Source: Leclercia adecarboxylata
Lineage (GTDB): Bacteria > Pseudomonadota > Gammaproteobacteria > Enterobacterales > Enterobacteriaceae
Direction: 5' to 3'
DNA: 64,000 nt
NCBI RefSeq assembly: GCF_023639785.1
Contig: NZ_CP098325.1
Location: forward strand, 2,294,001 to 2,358,000
A model generated the notes under the pieces. It made no database searches, was not told where the DNA came from, and was given only the letters and a program-made list of their open reading frames with translations. Shown here one piece after another: positions 17,314-26,666 of this stretch. The position numbers were made by a program, and so were the translations under genes. Every line of letters begins with the position of its first letter. Position 1 is the first letter of the stretch.

Positions 17314-17829
17314 ATGGATTTAGAAACACCCCGTTTAAAGCTTGAGCCCTATGATGACTCTCATTACGAAGGTTTGAGGGTAATGGATAGTGATGCCGGA
17401 GTGATGCGTTATATCACCAGAGGTATCGTTAAAACGCCCGAAGAAACCTGGGAAGGTATAAGAAGAGTCCAGGCACGTTGGAAAAAGTATAACTACTCAT
17501 GGTGGGCTATCAAAGAGAAGTCCTCTGGCGTGATCGTTGGCGCAGCATGCCTCCAGCACCTGGCAAACGTGGATGGCGCACCCTTAGAGATTGGCTGGCG
17601 TCTCGTCCCGGAACATAACGGCAAGGGCTTTGCAACAGAGGCAGCTCATGCGATCGTTGATTACGCGGCGGAACAGGTTGGCGCAACTTATCTGGTTGCT
17701 GTTGCCGATCCTGAAAATATCCCCTCGCAGCGTGTGATGCAAAGGTTAGGTATGTCTTACAAAGCAATAGAGCAGCATTACGATGTACCATGTGTGGTGT
17801 ATGAGCTTAAGATACGCAGGCCTGCTTAA
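17314..17829 (+). CDS. GNAT-family N-acetyltransferase (RimJ/RimL-like)
   Basis: A 171-residue GNAT protein starting LETPRLKLEPYDDSHYEGL, with the acetyl-CoA loop HNGKGFATEA preceded by GWRLVPE and followed by NIPSQRVMQRLGM, the usual order in RimJ/RimL-type enzymes. The start has AGAGG 8 nt upstream. The substrate (protein N-terminus, antibiotic or small amine) cannot be told. It is the first backbone gene after the low-GC island. A GCTACCC/GGGTAGC inverted repeat lies just after its stop. Confidence 0.85.
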   Translation: MDLETPRLKLEPYDDSHYEGLRVMDSDAGVMRYITRGIVKTPEETWEGIRRVQARWKKYNYSWWAIKEKSSGVIVGAACLQHLANVDGAPLEIGWRLVPEHNGKGFATEAAHAIVDYAAEQVGATYLVAVADPENIPSQRVMQRLGMSYKAIEQHYDVPCVVYELKIRRPA

Positions 17830-17835
17830 GTGTTG

Positions 17836-17860
17836 GCTACCCCGTGCAAGCGAGGGTAGC
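17836..17860. repeat. Inverted repeat between GNAT and ASCH genes
   Basis: GCTACCC at 17836-17842 and GGGTAGC at 17854-17860 are perfect complements. It lies between the convergent ends of the two genes. GTTAAAAAAG follows on the plus strand, so neither strand shows a downstream U-run and termination is doubtful. Confidence 0.5.
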
Positions 17861-18004
17861 GTTAAAAAAGTTATGTCCTGGACGACAAACAACCGGAACC
17901 AGACGTAATCCTCTCGCTCGTGACTGCAACGTTCTGCATCGAACCAGACTATATTTGCTGCAATGACTTCTGATATTCCACAGGTACCTCTTTCAGGAAA
18001 CGAA

Positions 18005-18415
18005 TTACAGTAACTCAACCACCTCAAACTCTTCAGCAACCAGCTCCATATCCTCAGAAAAAGTCCCTTCCTGCGTAAAGAATCGCTGATGCTCCTTGCG
18101 CCAGTACTCAAGGCTTAAATCACCCTCACCTTCTTTACGGGCAAACTCAGCGGTGACATGGCAATAACGCACCAGACGCGCTGAAACCAGCCTGACAACG
18201 CAGGCTGGTTCTTCCTGTCCGTTAAGAACGATGATGTAGCTGCCGATTCTGGATGCGGCGCCCTCTTTTTGGTAAGACGCCAGGGAACCACAGGTGGCGG
18301 TTTTGATTCCTTTAGCAATCAGCTCTGCCAGCTCGCTGGCCAGCGCCGGGCTATCCCCCATCTGCCACACATCCGCGCCCGGATACTTCACTTTTAATCC
18401 ATCAATGGTATGCAT
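18005..18415 (-). CDS. ASCH-domain protein
   Basis: A 136-residue protein of the ASCH fold: KTATCGSLASYQKEG near residues 38-52, IIVLNGQEEPACVVRLVSAR, and the C-terminal DLSLEYWRKEHQRFF. ASCH domains resemble PUA domains and bind RNA or modified nucleosides; some members are ribonucleases or acetylcytidine amidohydrolases such as YqfB. This one belongs to the longer COG4405-like group whose function is not known. It appears to be a single-gene unit. Confidence 0.8.
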   Translation of the reverse strand: MHTIDGLKVKYPGADVWQMGDSPALASELAELIAKGIKTATCGSLASYQKEGAASRIGSYIIVLNGQEEPACVVRLVSARLVRYCHVTAEFARKEGEGDLSLEYWRKEHQRFFTQEGTFSEDMELVAEEFEVVELL

Positions 18416-18481
18416 AAGAATCCTTAATAATCGTATGAATAAAGCGCCGGGGGCGCTTCACTTGCCGGGCCTGCGCCAGGG

Positions 18482-19102
18482 CTACCTCGAGCTGAGGGCA
18501 AGTTTAGCGGCGAAACCTAAAAATAAGCATCCGGTTGCCCTGTCCATCGCTTTAACCACGCGGCTTTTCTTCAGAATGTCTGACGCAAAATGAGTCGACA
18601 AAATCAGCGTGACAGACCACAACGTCCCGATGGCAACGTGGATGCTGACAAGAATAAAGGTCCATATCAGCGGAGAGTGCCCCGCAGGGATAAACTGCGG
18701 CAAAAAGGAGACATAGAAAATGCCGATTTTAGGGTTAAGCACGTTGCCCAGCATACCTTTGATAAACCAGTTTCCCTGAGATGCGAGGCCGCTTTCGTTG
18801 TGACTGAACGTTGTGCGAGGGCGTCTCAGCAGCTGTAAGCCCAACCAGCACAGGTACGCGGCGCCACAGATTTTCAGTATGGTGTAAGCCAGCTCTGAGA
18901 CCGCCAGCAGCGCCCCCAGACCGAGCGCGACCAGCGCACCCCAAATGAAACAGCCCACATCAATACCCAGCGCAGCCTGAAAGGCTTTTTTTCCGCCTTC
19001 CGCACAGGCGGTGCGAAGAATGAGTGCGGTATCCAGACCAAGTGTCAGGGTAAGTAAAAGTGCAGCGAGTGAGAACGCGAGAAGTGAATCGGTGACAGAC
19101 AT
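18482..19102 (-). CDS. LysE/RhtB-family amino-acid exporter
   Basis: About 206 residues with six hydrophobic segments in the LysE arrangement: LLAFSLAALLLTLTLGLDTA, WGALVALGLGALLAV, AAYLCWLGLQLLRRP, GMLGNVLNPKIGIFYVSFLP and a C-terminal GCLFLGFAAKLALS. The ATG at 19102 is chosen over one at 19135 because GGAG lies 8 nt upstream. Family members export amino acids such as homoserine, threonine or lysine. It is divergent from ridA; the shared region holds a 7-bp inverted repeat that may be an operator. Export paired with RidA suggests handling of reactive amino-acid intermediates, which is inference. Confidence 0.87.
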   Translation of the reverse strand: MSVTDSLLAFSLAALLLTLTLGLDTALILRTACAEGGKKAFQAALGIDVGCFIWGALVALGLGALLAVSELAYTILKICGAAYLCWLGLQLLRRPRTTFSHNESGLASQGNWFIKGMLGNVLNPKIGIFYVSFLPQFIPAGHSPLIWTFILVSIHVAIGTLWSVTLILSTHFASDILKKSRVVKAMDRATGCLFLGFAAKLALSSR

Positions 19103-19228
19103 TTTTCTTTCTCCGAAAGAGCGGATGCTATCCACTTATTAGCTTGCGTTCAACCCCTTACATTTTGGGGAGTAAACATATCTGGTAGTAGCGGCGGGAC
19201 AGCTGTTCGTCTACTGTGGATTCATAAT

Positions 19229-19244
19229 TTCACCGAACGGTGAA
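19229..19244. promoter_or_regulatory. Palindromic operator candidate upstream of ridA
   Basis: TTCACCG-AA-CGGTGAA has perfect 7-bp arms and lies 21 nt upstream of the ridA-like start, in the lysE-ridA divergent region. The binding regulator is unknown. Confidence 0.5.
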
Positions 19245-19265
19245 TGTCCAGAAAAGGTGTCTGAC

Positions 19266-19643
19266 ATGAGCAAACTGGTAAGAAAGAATTACCCTGAACT
19301 GGGGGACGTCAAAGCCCCCTATGTCCACTCCGTTAAGCATGCTGATACGCTTTACATATCCGGATTAACCGCTTTTGGCACACCCGCGCAACATAAAGGC
19401 ATCACGGCGCAGGCCGAGGAAATTTTTAGTCAGATACGGAAAATTATCTGTTCAGAAGGCGCTGATTTTTCGTCACTCATTAAAGTGACCATCTTTATCA
19501 CCTCTTTTGCTGAGATCAATGCGCTGCGCGAGGTGCTGTACCGTAATTACGGTGAACATTTGCCTGCCAGTTCGCTGGTGGAGGTCAGCCGCCTCTTTTC
19601 ACCGGACCTCTCAATCGAAATTGAGGCGATCTTCAGCCTGTAG
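19266..19643 (+). CDS. RidA/YjgF-family protein
   Basis: A 125-residue Rid protein with VKHADTLYISGLTAFGTPAQ, the central SSLIKVTIFITSFAEINALR and the C-terminal PASSLVEVSRLFSPDLSIEI. RidA hydrolyses reactive enamine/imine intermediates; it uses a conserved Arg in the R-[VA] position. Here the position before VSRL is V, and the usual PARxxVxV motif reads PASSLVEV, so the catalytic Arg appears replaced by Ser. It may therefore be a Rid subfamily member without deaminase activity. ATG 19266 is preferred over GTG 19257 because AAAAGG lies 8 nt before it. It is divergent from the LysE exporter. Confidence 0.85.
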   Translation: MSKLVRKNYPELGDVKAPYVHSVKHADTLYISGLTAFGTPAQHKGITAQAEEIFSQIRKIICSEGADFSSLIKVTIFITSFAEINALREVLYRNYGEHLPASSLVEVSRLFSPDLSIEIEAIFSL

Positions 19644-19724
19644 TGTCCATGGGTACGTTGCTGGCCCCCGGCTTTTCTTGTAACCTTCCCCGCTTCCAAT
19701 CCTGACCTGATAATACGGACGCTT

Positions 19725-20009
19725 ATGACCGCTCACCCTTCCAAAGATCCTCTGCATGGCGTCACGCTTGAGATGATGGTTAACGCCCTGGTGGCGCGCT
19801 ACGGCTGGGCGCAGCTGGGAAAGCTGATTAAAATCAACTGCTTTAACAGCGATCCCAGCGTGAAATCCAGCCTGAAGTTTTTGCGCCGCACGCCCTGGGC
19901 CCGCGCCGAAGTCGAAACCCTGTATCTGGACTCGCTGGAGGATACCGCGCCGGGCAACGCCGACGACGATACCACCAGCCCGTGGGCCAGAGCGCGCGCC
20001 AACCGTTAA
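19725..20009 (+). CDS. VF530-family DNA-binding protein
   Basis: A 94-residue protein with the signature KDPLHGVTLEMMVNALVARYGW and SSLKFLRRTPWARAEVETLY of the VF530/DUF2132 family. The Vibrio fischeri structure is an HTH-like fold described as DNA-binding; no pathway is established. Its stop overlaps the convergent glgX stop by 4 nt. The last 20 residues are an acidic, poorly conserved tail. Confidence 0.85.
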   Translation: MTAHPSKDPLHGVTLEMMVNALVARYGWAQLGKLIKINCFNSDPSVKSSLKFLRRTPWARAEVETLYLDSLEDTAPGNADDDTTSPWARARANR

Positions 20010-22081
20010 GGTCGGCGTAACAACACGATACTGCGGCCCGCCAGCGGGAAGTCAGTGTCCGGGGTAACGGCCCGTTCCAGGTCGTCACCTTCCACCGTAC
20101 TCAGCTCCAGTACCCAGCCCCCTTCCCCGCATTCCGGGATACGGAACGGGACAGCAGCCTCGTACGGGTTGATCAACAGTAGCACCTCCTCCCAGACCCC
20201 GTGTTGACCCTGTAGATCGGCCCGGGTGAGATAGAGCCCAAGGGTAGTGCCCTCATCCCAGTGTTCCGGCAGCTGAGGCCCGCCGCCCGCGTTGTACCAC
20301 TGGATCTCCATTCCGTCACGCCAGCTTTCACGGCGCAACAGCGGCTGGCTGGCCCGCAGCTGAATAAGATGGCGGGTGAAGTTACGCAGCGCGTCGGCGC
20401 TGGTAGGCAAATTCTCCCAGTGTACCCAGCTAATTTCACTGTCCTGACAGTAACCGTTATTGTTCCCCAGCTGGCTGCGGCCAAACTCGTCCCCGGCCAG
20501 CAGCATCGGCGTACCGTGTGAGAAGAGCAGCGTGGTCAGGAAGTTGCGCTTCTGCTGTTCACGCAGGGCGTTAATCTGCTCATCGTCGGTCGGGCCTTCG
20601 ACACCATAATTTGATGACCGGTTATCATTGTGGCCATCGTTATTATCCTCGCCGTTGGCCTCATTGTGCTTCTCGTTGTAGGAGACCAGATCGTTTAAGG
20701 TGAAGCCGTCGTGAGCGGTAATAAAGTTGATGCTGGCCCACGGGCGACGGCCACGCTGGTCGTAGAGATCGCCGGAGCCGAGCAGGCGCGCGGCAAAGTC
20801 CGACGAGACGTTATCCCCGCGCCAGTATTCGCGCACGGTGTCGCGGTATTTATCGTTCCACTCGCCCCAGCCGGGCGGGAATCCCCCCACCTGATAGCCG
20901 CCGGGGCCGATATCCCACGGCTCGCCGATCAGTTTCAGCCGTGAGAGGAGCGGATCCTGCATCATGGCATCGAAAAAGCCGCCGCGCTGGTCAAACCCTT
21001 CCGGCTCGCGCCCCAGAATGGTGCCGAGATCGAAGCGGAAGCCGTCGATATGCATCGACTCAGCCCAGTAGCGCAGGGAGTCCATAACCATCTGCAGTAC
21101 CCGCGGGTGCGAGGTATTCAGGGTATTGCCGGTGCCGGTGTCATTCACATAGTAGCGGTGCTGGCCGGCAATGGTGCGGTAGTACGAGAAGTTGTCGATC
21201 CCCTTGAACGAGAGGGTCGGACCAAGCTCGTTACCCTCGGCGGTGTGGTTATAGACCACGTCGAGGATCACTTCGATACCCGCATCATGGAAGGCTCGCA
21301 CCATGTCGCGGAACCCCTGAATGCCGTTAGGGCCGTAATAGCGCGACGCCGGGGAGAAGAAGTTCAGGGTGTTATAACCCCAGAAGTTTTTCAGCCCCCT
21401 GTCCAGCAGATGCTGATCGTCCGGGAAAGCGTGCACCGGCAGCAGCTCCACGGAGGTGATGCCGAGGCTTTTGATATAATCGACAATCGCTTTATGCCCC
21501 ATCCCCTCAAACGTGCCGCGCAGTTCAGGCGGGATCGCCGGATGAAGCTGGGTAAAGCCTTTCACGTGCGTTTCATAGAGAATCGTTTCAGACCATGGCA
21601 CCGACGGGCGATGCGGATCCTGTCCGTCAAAGACCCGCGGGTCGATCACCCGGCATCGCGGCGTGAACGGCGCGCTGTCGCGGGTATCAAAGCTCAGATC
21701 GAGCTCGTCATGCCCCAGTTCATAACCAAAATGAGCGGCGTTCCATTTCAGCTCCCCGGTCAGGGCGCGGGCATAGGGATCGAGCAAGAGTTTATGCGGG
21801 TTAAAGCGATGGCCGTTTTCCGGATCGTAAGGACCATAAACGCGATAGCCGTACAGGGCGCCCGGTTTCAGATCCGGAACGTAGCCGTGCCACACTTCGT
21901 CGGTGTACTCCGGCAGCTCCAGTCGGGCGATTTCGTGCTGACCCGTAGGGTCAAAAAGGCACAGCTCAACGCGTTCAGCGCAGGCCGAAAAGAGCGCAAA
22001 GTTAACGCCCTTGTCGTCGTAGTTTGCGCCGAGCGGGTAGCTCTGGCCCGCCTGAATTTCATAGGATTTCGCATTTGCCAT
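20006..22081 (-). CDS. glgX: Glycogen/malto-oligosaccharide debranching enzyme (GlgX/TreX)
   Basis: About 691 residues, GH13 with an N-terminal CBM48-like domain (GVNFALFSACAERVELCLFD) and active-site regions VILDVVYNHTAEG, DGFRFDLGTILGRE (Asp nucleophile), LIGEPWDIGPGGYQVGGFPP (Glu acid/base) and NFITAHDGFTLNDLVSYNEK. It hydrolyses alpha-1,6 branches of limit dextrins or glycogen. The ATG at 22081, seven codons inside the longest ORF, has GGAGA 8 nt upstream. It is third in treZ-treY-glgX, so the likely role is to supply linear malto-oligosaccharides to TreY, the role of TreX in other trehalose operons. glgB, glgC and glgA are not nearby. Confidence 0.92.
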   Translation of the reverse strand: MANAKSYEIQAGQSYPLGANYDDKGVNFALFSACAERVELCLFDPTGQHEIARLELPEYTDEVWHGYVPDLKPGALYGYRVYGPYDPENGHRFNPHKLLLDPYARALTGELKWNAAHFGYELGHDELDLSFDTRDSAPFTPRCRVIDPRVFDGQDPHRPSVPWSETILYETHVKGFTQLHPAIPPELRGTFEGMGHKAIVDYIKSLGITSVELLPVHAFPDDQHLLDRGLKNFWGYNTLNFFSPASRYYGPNGIQGFRDMVRAFHDAGIEVILDVVYNHTAEGNELGPTLSFKGIDNFSYYRTIAGQHRYYVNDTGTGNTLNTSHPRVLQMVMDSLRYWAESMHIDGFRFDLGTILGREPEGFDQRGGFFDAMMQDPLLSRLKLIGEPWDIGPGGYQVGGFPPGWGEWNDKYRDTVREYWRGDNVSSDFAARLLGSGDLYDQRGRRPWASINFITAHDGFTLNDLVSYNEKHNEANGEDNNDGHNDNRSSNYGVEGPTDDEQINALREQQKRNFLTTLLFSHGTPMLLAGDEFGRSQLGNNNGYCQDSEISWVHWENLPTSADALRNFTRHLIQLRASQPLLRRESWRDGMEIQWYNAGGGPQLPEHWDEGTTLGLYLTRADLQGQHGVWEEVLLLINPYEAAVPFRIPECGEGGWVLELSTVEGDDLERAVTPDTDFPLAGRSIVLLRRP

Positions 22082-22105
22082 AAAAGTCTCTCCCTCGAAC
22101 AATCA

Positions 22106-24625
22106 TCATTCGCTGCAGGCAATTAACACCCGCCAGCAATCCTGTGCATCATGTAATTTCAGGCTTTCGCCTGGCATAACGATTTCACCGCTAAAACAGT
22201 CCTGATAGCGGCGCCCTGCCAGTTCGGCAGGCAATACGACCTCTGTTTCCCCCCACAGGGCCGCTCCGTTAACCGGGAATGCCTCCGCAGCGCGGGCAAA
22301 CGCCAGTCGGGGTGCCACCACAATCAACGCGTCGTCGTCATCCATGCGGGCAAAGGCGATGGCCTTATCCGCCCTTTCACCACGGGTCAGCAACGCAACA
22401 TAGCTGCCCCAGCGGAACAGCGCCGGTTTGCGCTGGCGCAGGTGCAGCAGCGTGCTGGTCACATACACCTTCAGCTGCCCGTCCAGCCAGCTCGCCTCGT
22501 GGGAGGCGGTGTGCCTGTCGGCGCGCTGAAGCTGCTGGCTCAGCAGCGCGAAATCCGGCTCGCGGCGGTTGTCGGGATCGACGAGGCTAAAGTTGAGTCC
22601 TTCGCTGCCCTGATAAACGTCCGGCACGCCCGGCCCGGTCAGTTTGATCACCGTCTGGCTCAGGCTGTTGACCAGGCCTGCGCGGATAAACGGGCGTAAT
22701 GCGCTGGTGAAGTCGCGCAGGAAATCCTGATTCTCCGGGGATAAGAGATGGCGGGCATACTCCAGCACCACCGTTTCATAGGCTTCGTTGCTGTCCACCC
22801 AGTCGGTGCGCAGCTTGGCTTCGCGCAGCGCTTTCTCCACAAAGGCGAGAAAACGTTCTTCCAGCGCTTTCAGTCCTGCCGCGTCCTCAGGTTGCAGCTC
22901 CGGCGGCCAGACTCCCGCCAGCGCCTGATAGAGCATCCAGGTGTCGGCGCCTCGGGGCGCCGTACCGTCGTTCAGAAAGCGGACATGGGTCTGGTTGAGC
23001 TGCTGCCAGCGGGCCACGCACTCCGCCCACATCTCCGGCGCTTCGGTCAGGGTATAGAGCCGGGCGCGGGCATCTTCCCCGCGCTTGGTATCGTGGGTTG
23101 AGGTGCCGGAGAGCGCATCCGGCTGCCGCTCACGTCGCGCCGCCATTTCGCTGTGAAAGCGCGTTAACGAGAAGGCGCGCGGAACCGGCTCGGCCCCCAC
23201 CTCGTTCAGCGCCAGATCCATGTGCTGGCGGAAAAACAGCGTGTCTTCGACCGATTTCGCCATCAGCGGCCCGGTCAGCTGCTGGAAGCGGGTGCGGAAC
23301 TCACTGGCCGTGTCGCGGGCCGCGTCGGAGACTTCGCCGGTCAGAATGCGGGTCAGGAGATCCAGAGACGGCTGGTCGGCAGTGACGTGCGCCAGCACGC
23401 TGTGCAGCAGCCGCACGTCGGCGGCGGACATCCCCTGCGCCGTGCCGTAGGTGCGATACACCGGGAAGGCCACCAGCAGTTCCCGCAGCGCCAGGCGCAG
23501 CGTCTCCTCTTCAAAGGCCACGCCCTCTGTCTGCGCCAGGTTTGTTGCCAGCTTCACCAGGGTGGAAAACTCCCCGGCAAAATTGCGATCCACCATCAGC
23601 AGGCGGGCAGCCCGCAGTTCGGCATCCATATCCACCGGGGTACCGATCACGGTGTCGTAGGCCTGACGCAGACGGTCAATTTTGTCGTCATCCACCAGCA
23701 CTTCAGAGAGCGAGGCGATAAATTCATACCCGGTGGTCCCGGAGATGGGCCAGTCCGTCGGGAGGTTCTCCCCTTTACTGAGGATCTTCTCTACGGTGAT
23801 ATAGCACTCGGGGCCAGCCTCCTGGCGCAGACGTTGCAGATAGGCGCGCGGATCGGCCAGGCCGTCCACGTGGTCAATACGCAGCCCGTCCACCGCCCCG
23901 GAACGGACCAGTTCCAGGATCAGCGCATGGCTGTCATCAAATACCGCGTCGTCTTCAACCCGCACCCCCACCAGGCCGGTTATCTCGAAGAAGCGCCGCC
24001 AGGAGAGATCCCGCGGGGCATCGCGCCAGCTGGTAAGACGCCATGGCTGCTGGTTATGCAGGCGGGTTATCGCAGCAGGGTCGCGCAGGCCAAGCACCTC
24101 CTCTTCCCGCCCCATCCAGCTGTCGGGGGTGAGCGGATAAAAGGCATCGTAAACGGCCAGCGCCGGTTTACCGGTATCGGGGTCGCGCTGCACGCTGATG
24201 TCGCCGTTCGCCAGCACCACCTCAAAGTCATCGCCTAAAAACGGCAGCGTCAGGCGGCGCGACCAGTCGATATCAAAATGGCGGGCATAGCGGCTCTTCT
24301 CGCCATGCTCAATCACATCCCGCCACCAGGCGTTCTCCAGCGAGGTGGACATATGGTTAGGGACGATGTCGAGGATCAGCCCCAGCCCCGCCGACTTCAG
24401 GGCGCTGGACAAACGGTCAAACCCGGCGCGACCGCCAAGGGTCGGGTCTATCTCATTGGCATCGGTCACGTCATAACCGTGGGTTGAATCACGGGCAGCG
24501 GTAAATATCGGCGAGGCATACAGATGGCTGATGCCGAGCTGTTGCAGATAAGGCACCAGACTGGCGGCACGATCGAAGGTCATGCCATTACGAAACTGAA
24601 TACGCCAGGTCGCTGTGGGGATCAT
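22106..24625 (-). CDS. treY: Malto-oligosyltrehalose synthase
   Basis: An 839-residue GH13_26 enzyme with TATWRIQFRNGMTFDRAA at the start, GLILDIVPNHMS, catalytic DGLRIDHVDGLADP and TVEKILSKGENLP, GTSTHDTKRGEDARAR, and the C-terminal GPGVPDVYQGSEGLNFSLVD. It converts the reducing-end alpha-1,4 bond of malto-oligosaccharides to the alpha,alpha-1,1 bond of trehalose. Its ATG overlaps the treZ stop by one base (TAATG), and glgX starts 24 nt after its stop. E. coli K-12 has no treYZ and makes trehalose by OtsAB only, so this pathway is an addition relative to that strain. Confidence 0.95.
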   Translation of the reverse strand: MIPTATWRIQFRNGMTFDRAASLVPYLQQLGISHLYASPIFTAARDSTHGYDVTDANEIDPTLGGRAGFDRLSSALKSAGLGLILDIVPNHMSTSLENAWWRDVIEHGEKSRYARHFDIDWSRRLTLPFLGDDFEVVLANGDISVQRDPDTGKPALAVYDAFYPLTPDSWMGREEEVLGLRDPAAITRLHNQQPWRLTSWRDAPRDLSWRRFFEITGLVGVRVEDDAVFDDSHALILELVRSGAVDGLRIDHVDGLADPRAYLQRLRQEAGPECYITVEKILSKGENLPTDWPISGTTGYEFIASLSEVLVDDDKIDRLRQAYDTVIGTPVDMDAELRAARLLMVDRNFAGEFSTLVKLATNLAQTEGVAFEEETLRLALRELLVAFPVYRTYGTAQGMSAADVRLLHSVLAHVTADQPSLDLLTRILTGEVSDAARDTASEFRTRFQQLTGPLMAKSVEDTLFFRQHMDLALNEVGAEPVPRAFSLTRFHSEMAARRERQPDALSGTSTHDTKRGEDARARLYTLTEAPEMWAECVARWQQLNQTHVRFLNDGTAPRGADTWMLYQALAGVWPPELQPEDAAGLKALEERFLAFVEKALREAKLRTDWVDSNEAYETVVLEYARHLLSPENQDFLRDFTSALRPFIRAGLVNSLSQTVIKLTGPGVPDVYQGSEGLNFSLVDPDNRREPDFALLSQQLQRADRHTASHEASWLDGQLKVYVTSTLLHLRQRKPALFRWGSYVALLTRGERADKAIAFARMDDDDALIVVAPRLAFARAAEAFPVNGAALWGETEVVLPAELAGRRYQDCFSGEIVMPGESLKLHDAQDCWRVLIACSE

Positions 24626-26409
24626 TAATGTGTTTCTCCAGGGGCAAGTCGGACAATAAGGGTGTCGGGGCGTAATTCAGTATGGATCTCAGGCCAGGCA
24701 AAGAGGGTTTCTCCCGGCAGATCCGGCATCTCCTCGGTATGGCCGCCGACGTTGAACGCCAGCGACAAGGTCCCCCGTGGAAACGTCCAGATCACCGCCA
24801 CGCAGCCGGGTCCGGTTTCCAGCACCTTCCCCCCGCCGTTGCGGGCCGTCGCCAGCAGCGGCACAATCGCCTGCTGGCGCAGCTCAAGCAGATGGCGGGT
24901 AAAGTTCAGCCAGCTCTCACCCTCCGGCTGGTTGAGTTTGTCCCAGTCGAGTTTTGACCGCTCAAACGTCTCCGGCGAATTCGGATCGGGCACCCCCTCT
25001 TCCTGATGGCTGGCGTGGTCGGCAAATTCTTTCGCCCGACCTTCCCGTACCGCGCGGGCCAGCTCCCCGTGAAAATCGGTAAAGAAGAGGAAGGGCCGGG
25101 TTTCGCCATACTCCTCGCCCATGAACAGCAGCGGAATGTGCGGCGACAGCAGCAGCGCGGCCAGCAGGACTTTGGTACGGTTCTCCCCGATAAGGGAGAG
25201 CAGACGATCCCCGTGGGCCCGGTTACCCACCTGGTCGTGGTTCTGAATAAAGTCGACAAACGCCACCGGCGGCTGATCGCTACTTTTCACGCCGCGCGGC
25301 TCCCGGTGCCGGGGCGTGATTTCGCCCTGGTATGAGAAGCCTTCCGCCAGCGCCCGGGCCACCCATTTCTCCGGCTGATGGGCAAAGTCGCGGTACCAGG
25401 CGTGGGTTTCGCCACTCGCCAGTACGTGGATGGCGTTATGCAGGTCGTCATTCCATTCGGCCGTGAAAAGCTGCGGCGTGCCGTCCTCCCGGTACGGATG
25501 GAGCGAAATAATGTTGCGGCTGTCTTCGGTGGTGAGATGCACCGGGCGATCGGTGATCGCCTCCCGAATGCGTTCAGCAATCTCCTCCAGAACGTGTTTT
25601 TCAGATGAATCTGTAATGTGATCGATGGCGTCGAAGCGCAGTCCGTCGAAGCGGAACTCGGTCAGCCAGTACAGCGGCACATCGGTAATAAACTGGCGAA
25701 CGGGGGCCAGATCGTAGGCAATGCCGTTCCCCCAGGGCGTCATCCGCTCTGGATGGAAAAAGTCCGGCGACAGGCGCGGGAGATAGTTGCCCTCCGGCCC
25801 GAAATGGTTCAGCACGATATCCAGCACCACCGACAGCCCCAGGCCGTGGGCAGCATCGACGAAGGCCTTCAGCTCATCCGGCGTGCCGTAGGCGCTGTGC
25901 GGGGCATAGAGCAGGACCCCGTCATAGCCCCATCCGCGATTGCCTCCGGCCTGCGATACGGGCATCAGTTCAATCATGGTGATACCGAGCGAAGCCAGAT
26001 ACGGCAGTCTCTCGGTGGCCGCGCGGAATGTGCCTTCAGGGGTAAAAGTACCGATATGCAGCTCATAGACCACGCTCTCTTCCCAGCGGCGGCCTCGCCA
26101 GTGCGTATTGCGCCAGACGTAGCTGTCTGGATCGCATACCAGCGATGGGCCATTCACATCGCCCTGTTGAGCGCGGGAAGCCGGGTCCGGCACGGCTGTG
26201 CCGTCAGACAGAATGTAGCTGTAGGTCGAGCCGGGTTTGACATAGTCGACCGTCAGGTCGAAGCCGCCGTCACCGGTCGGGTGCATCGCCAGAGTCTCGT
26301 CGTTCAGACGCAGGGAAACCTGCTCCTGGCCGCTGGCCCATAAATGAAAGCGAAGGGTGTTCGCATCAACGTGTTCATAACCCCAATACGTAATAGATTT
26401 TGCTGTCAT
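24625..26409 (-). CDS. treZ: Malto-oligosyltrehalose trehalohydrolase
   Basis: At 594 residues it carries an N-terminal E-set domain (LRFHLWASGQEQVSLRL), EESVVYELHIGTFTPEGTF, VVLDIVLNHFGPEGNYL, GLRFDAIDHI (Asp nucleophile), HLTTEDSRN (Glu) and FIQNHDQVGNRAHGDRLL. It releases free trehalose from the TreY product. It leads the operon and overlaps treY by one base. Trehalose made from stored glucan would protect against osmotic or desiccation stress. No clear stress promoter was identified in the 250 nt upstream, which mainly hold REP units. Confidence 0.95.
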   Translation of the reverse strand: MTAKSITYWGYEHVDANTLRFHLWASGQEQVSLRLNDETLAMHPTGDGGFDLTVDYVKPGSTYSYILSDGTAVPDPASRAQQGDVNGPSLVCDPDSYVWRNTHWRGRRWEESVVYELHIGTFTPEGTFRAATERLPYLASLGITMIELMPVSQAGGNRGWGYDGVLLYAPHSAYGTPDELKAFVDAAHGLGLSVVLDIVLNHFGPEGNYLPRLSPDFFHPERMTPWGNGIAYDLAPVRQFITDVPLYWLTEFRFDGLRFDAIDHITDSSEKHVLEEIAERIREAITDRPVHLTTEDSRNIISLHPYREDGTPQLFTAEWNDDLHNAIHVLASGETHAWYRDFAHQPEKWVARALAEGFSYQGEITPRHREPRGVKSSDQPPVAFVDFIQNHDQVGNRAHGDRLLSLIGENRTKVLLAALLLSPHIPLLFMGEEYGETRPFLFFTDFHGELARAVREGRAKEFADHASHQEEGVPDPNSPETFERSKLDWDKLNQPEGESWLNFTRHLLELRQQAIVPLLATARNGGGKVLETGPGCVAVIWTFPRGTLSLAFNVGGHTEEMPDLPGETLFAWPEIHTELRPDTLIVRLAPGETH

Positions 26410-26584
26410 TCCACCACCTCGTTTGACCCGTGTTCCTCGGGTTGCTTAACGTTTGCCGTTACGCAGAGGGAAAAAGAGAAAGTGCGGCGGCAATCCACCG
26501 CGCATGAACATCAAGCATAGACCAGGAAATTTAATGTGAGGTGGGTCACGACGAAGCGGTTAAGGGGTGCAACAGCGCGGGATT

Positions 26585-26647
26585 GCCGGGTGGCGGCTGC
26601 GTCTTACCCGGCCTGGCGTAGGCCCGGCATGCGCAGCGCCGCCGGGC
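26585..26647. repeat. REP/BIME pair
   Basis: Two GC-rich palindromic units in opposite orientation, starting GCCGGGTGGCGGC and ending GCCGCCGGGC, lie between treZ and the chemoreceptor gene. Confidence 0.75.
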
Positions 26648-26666
26648 AAACACAGGGTAGCGAAGG

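Noticed and set aside
17746..18111. 121-codon minus-strand frame between GNAT and ASCH genes
   Set aside because: It overlaps both supported genes and resembles no protein.
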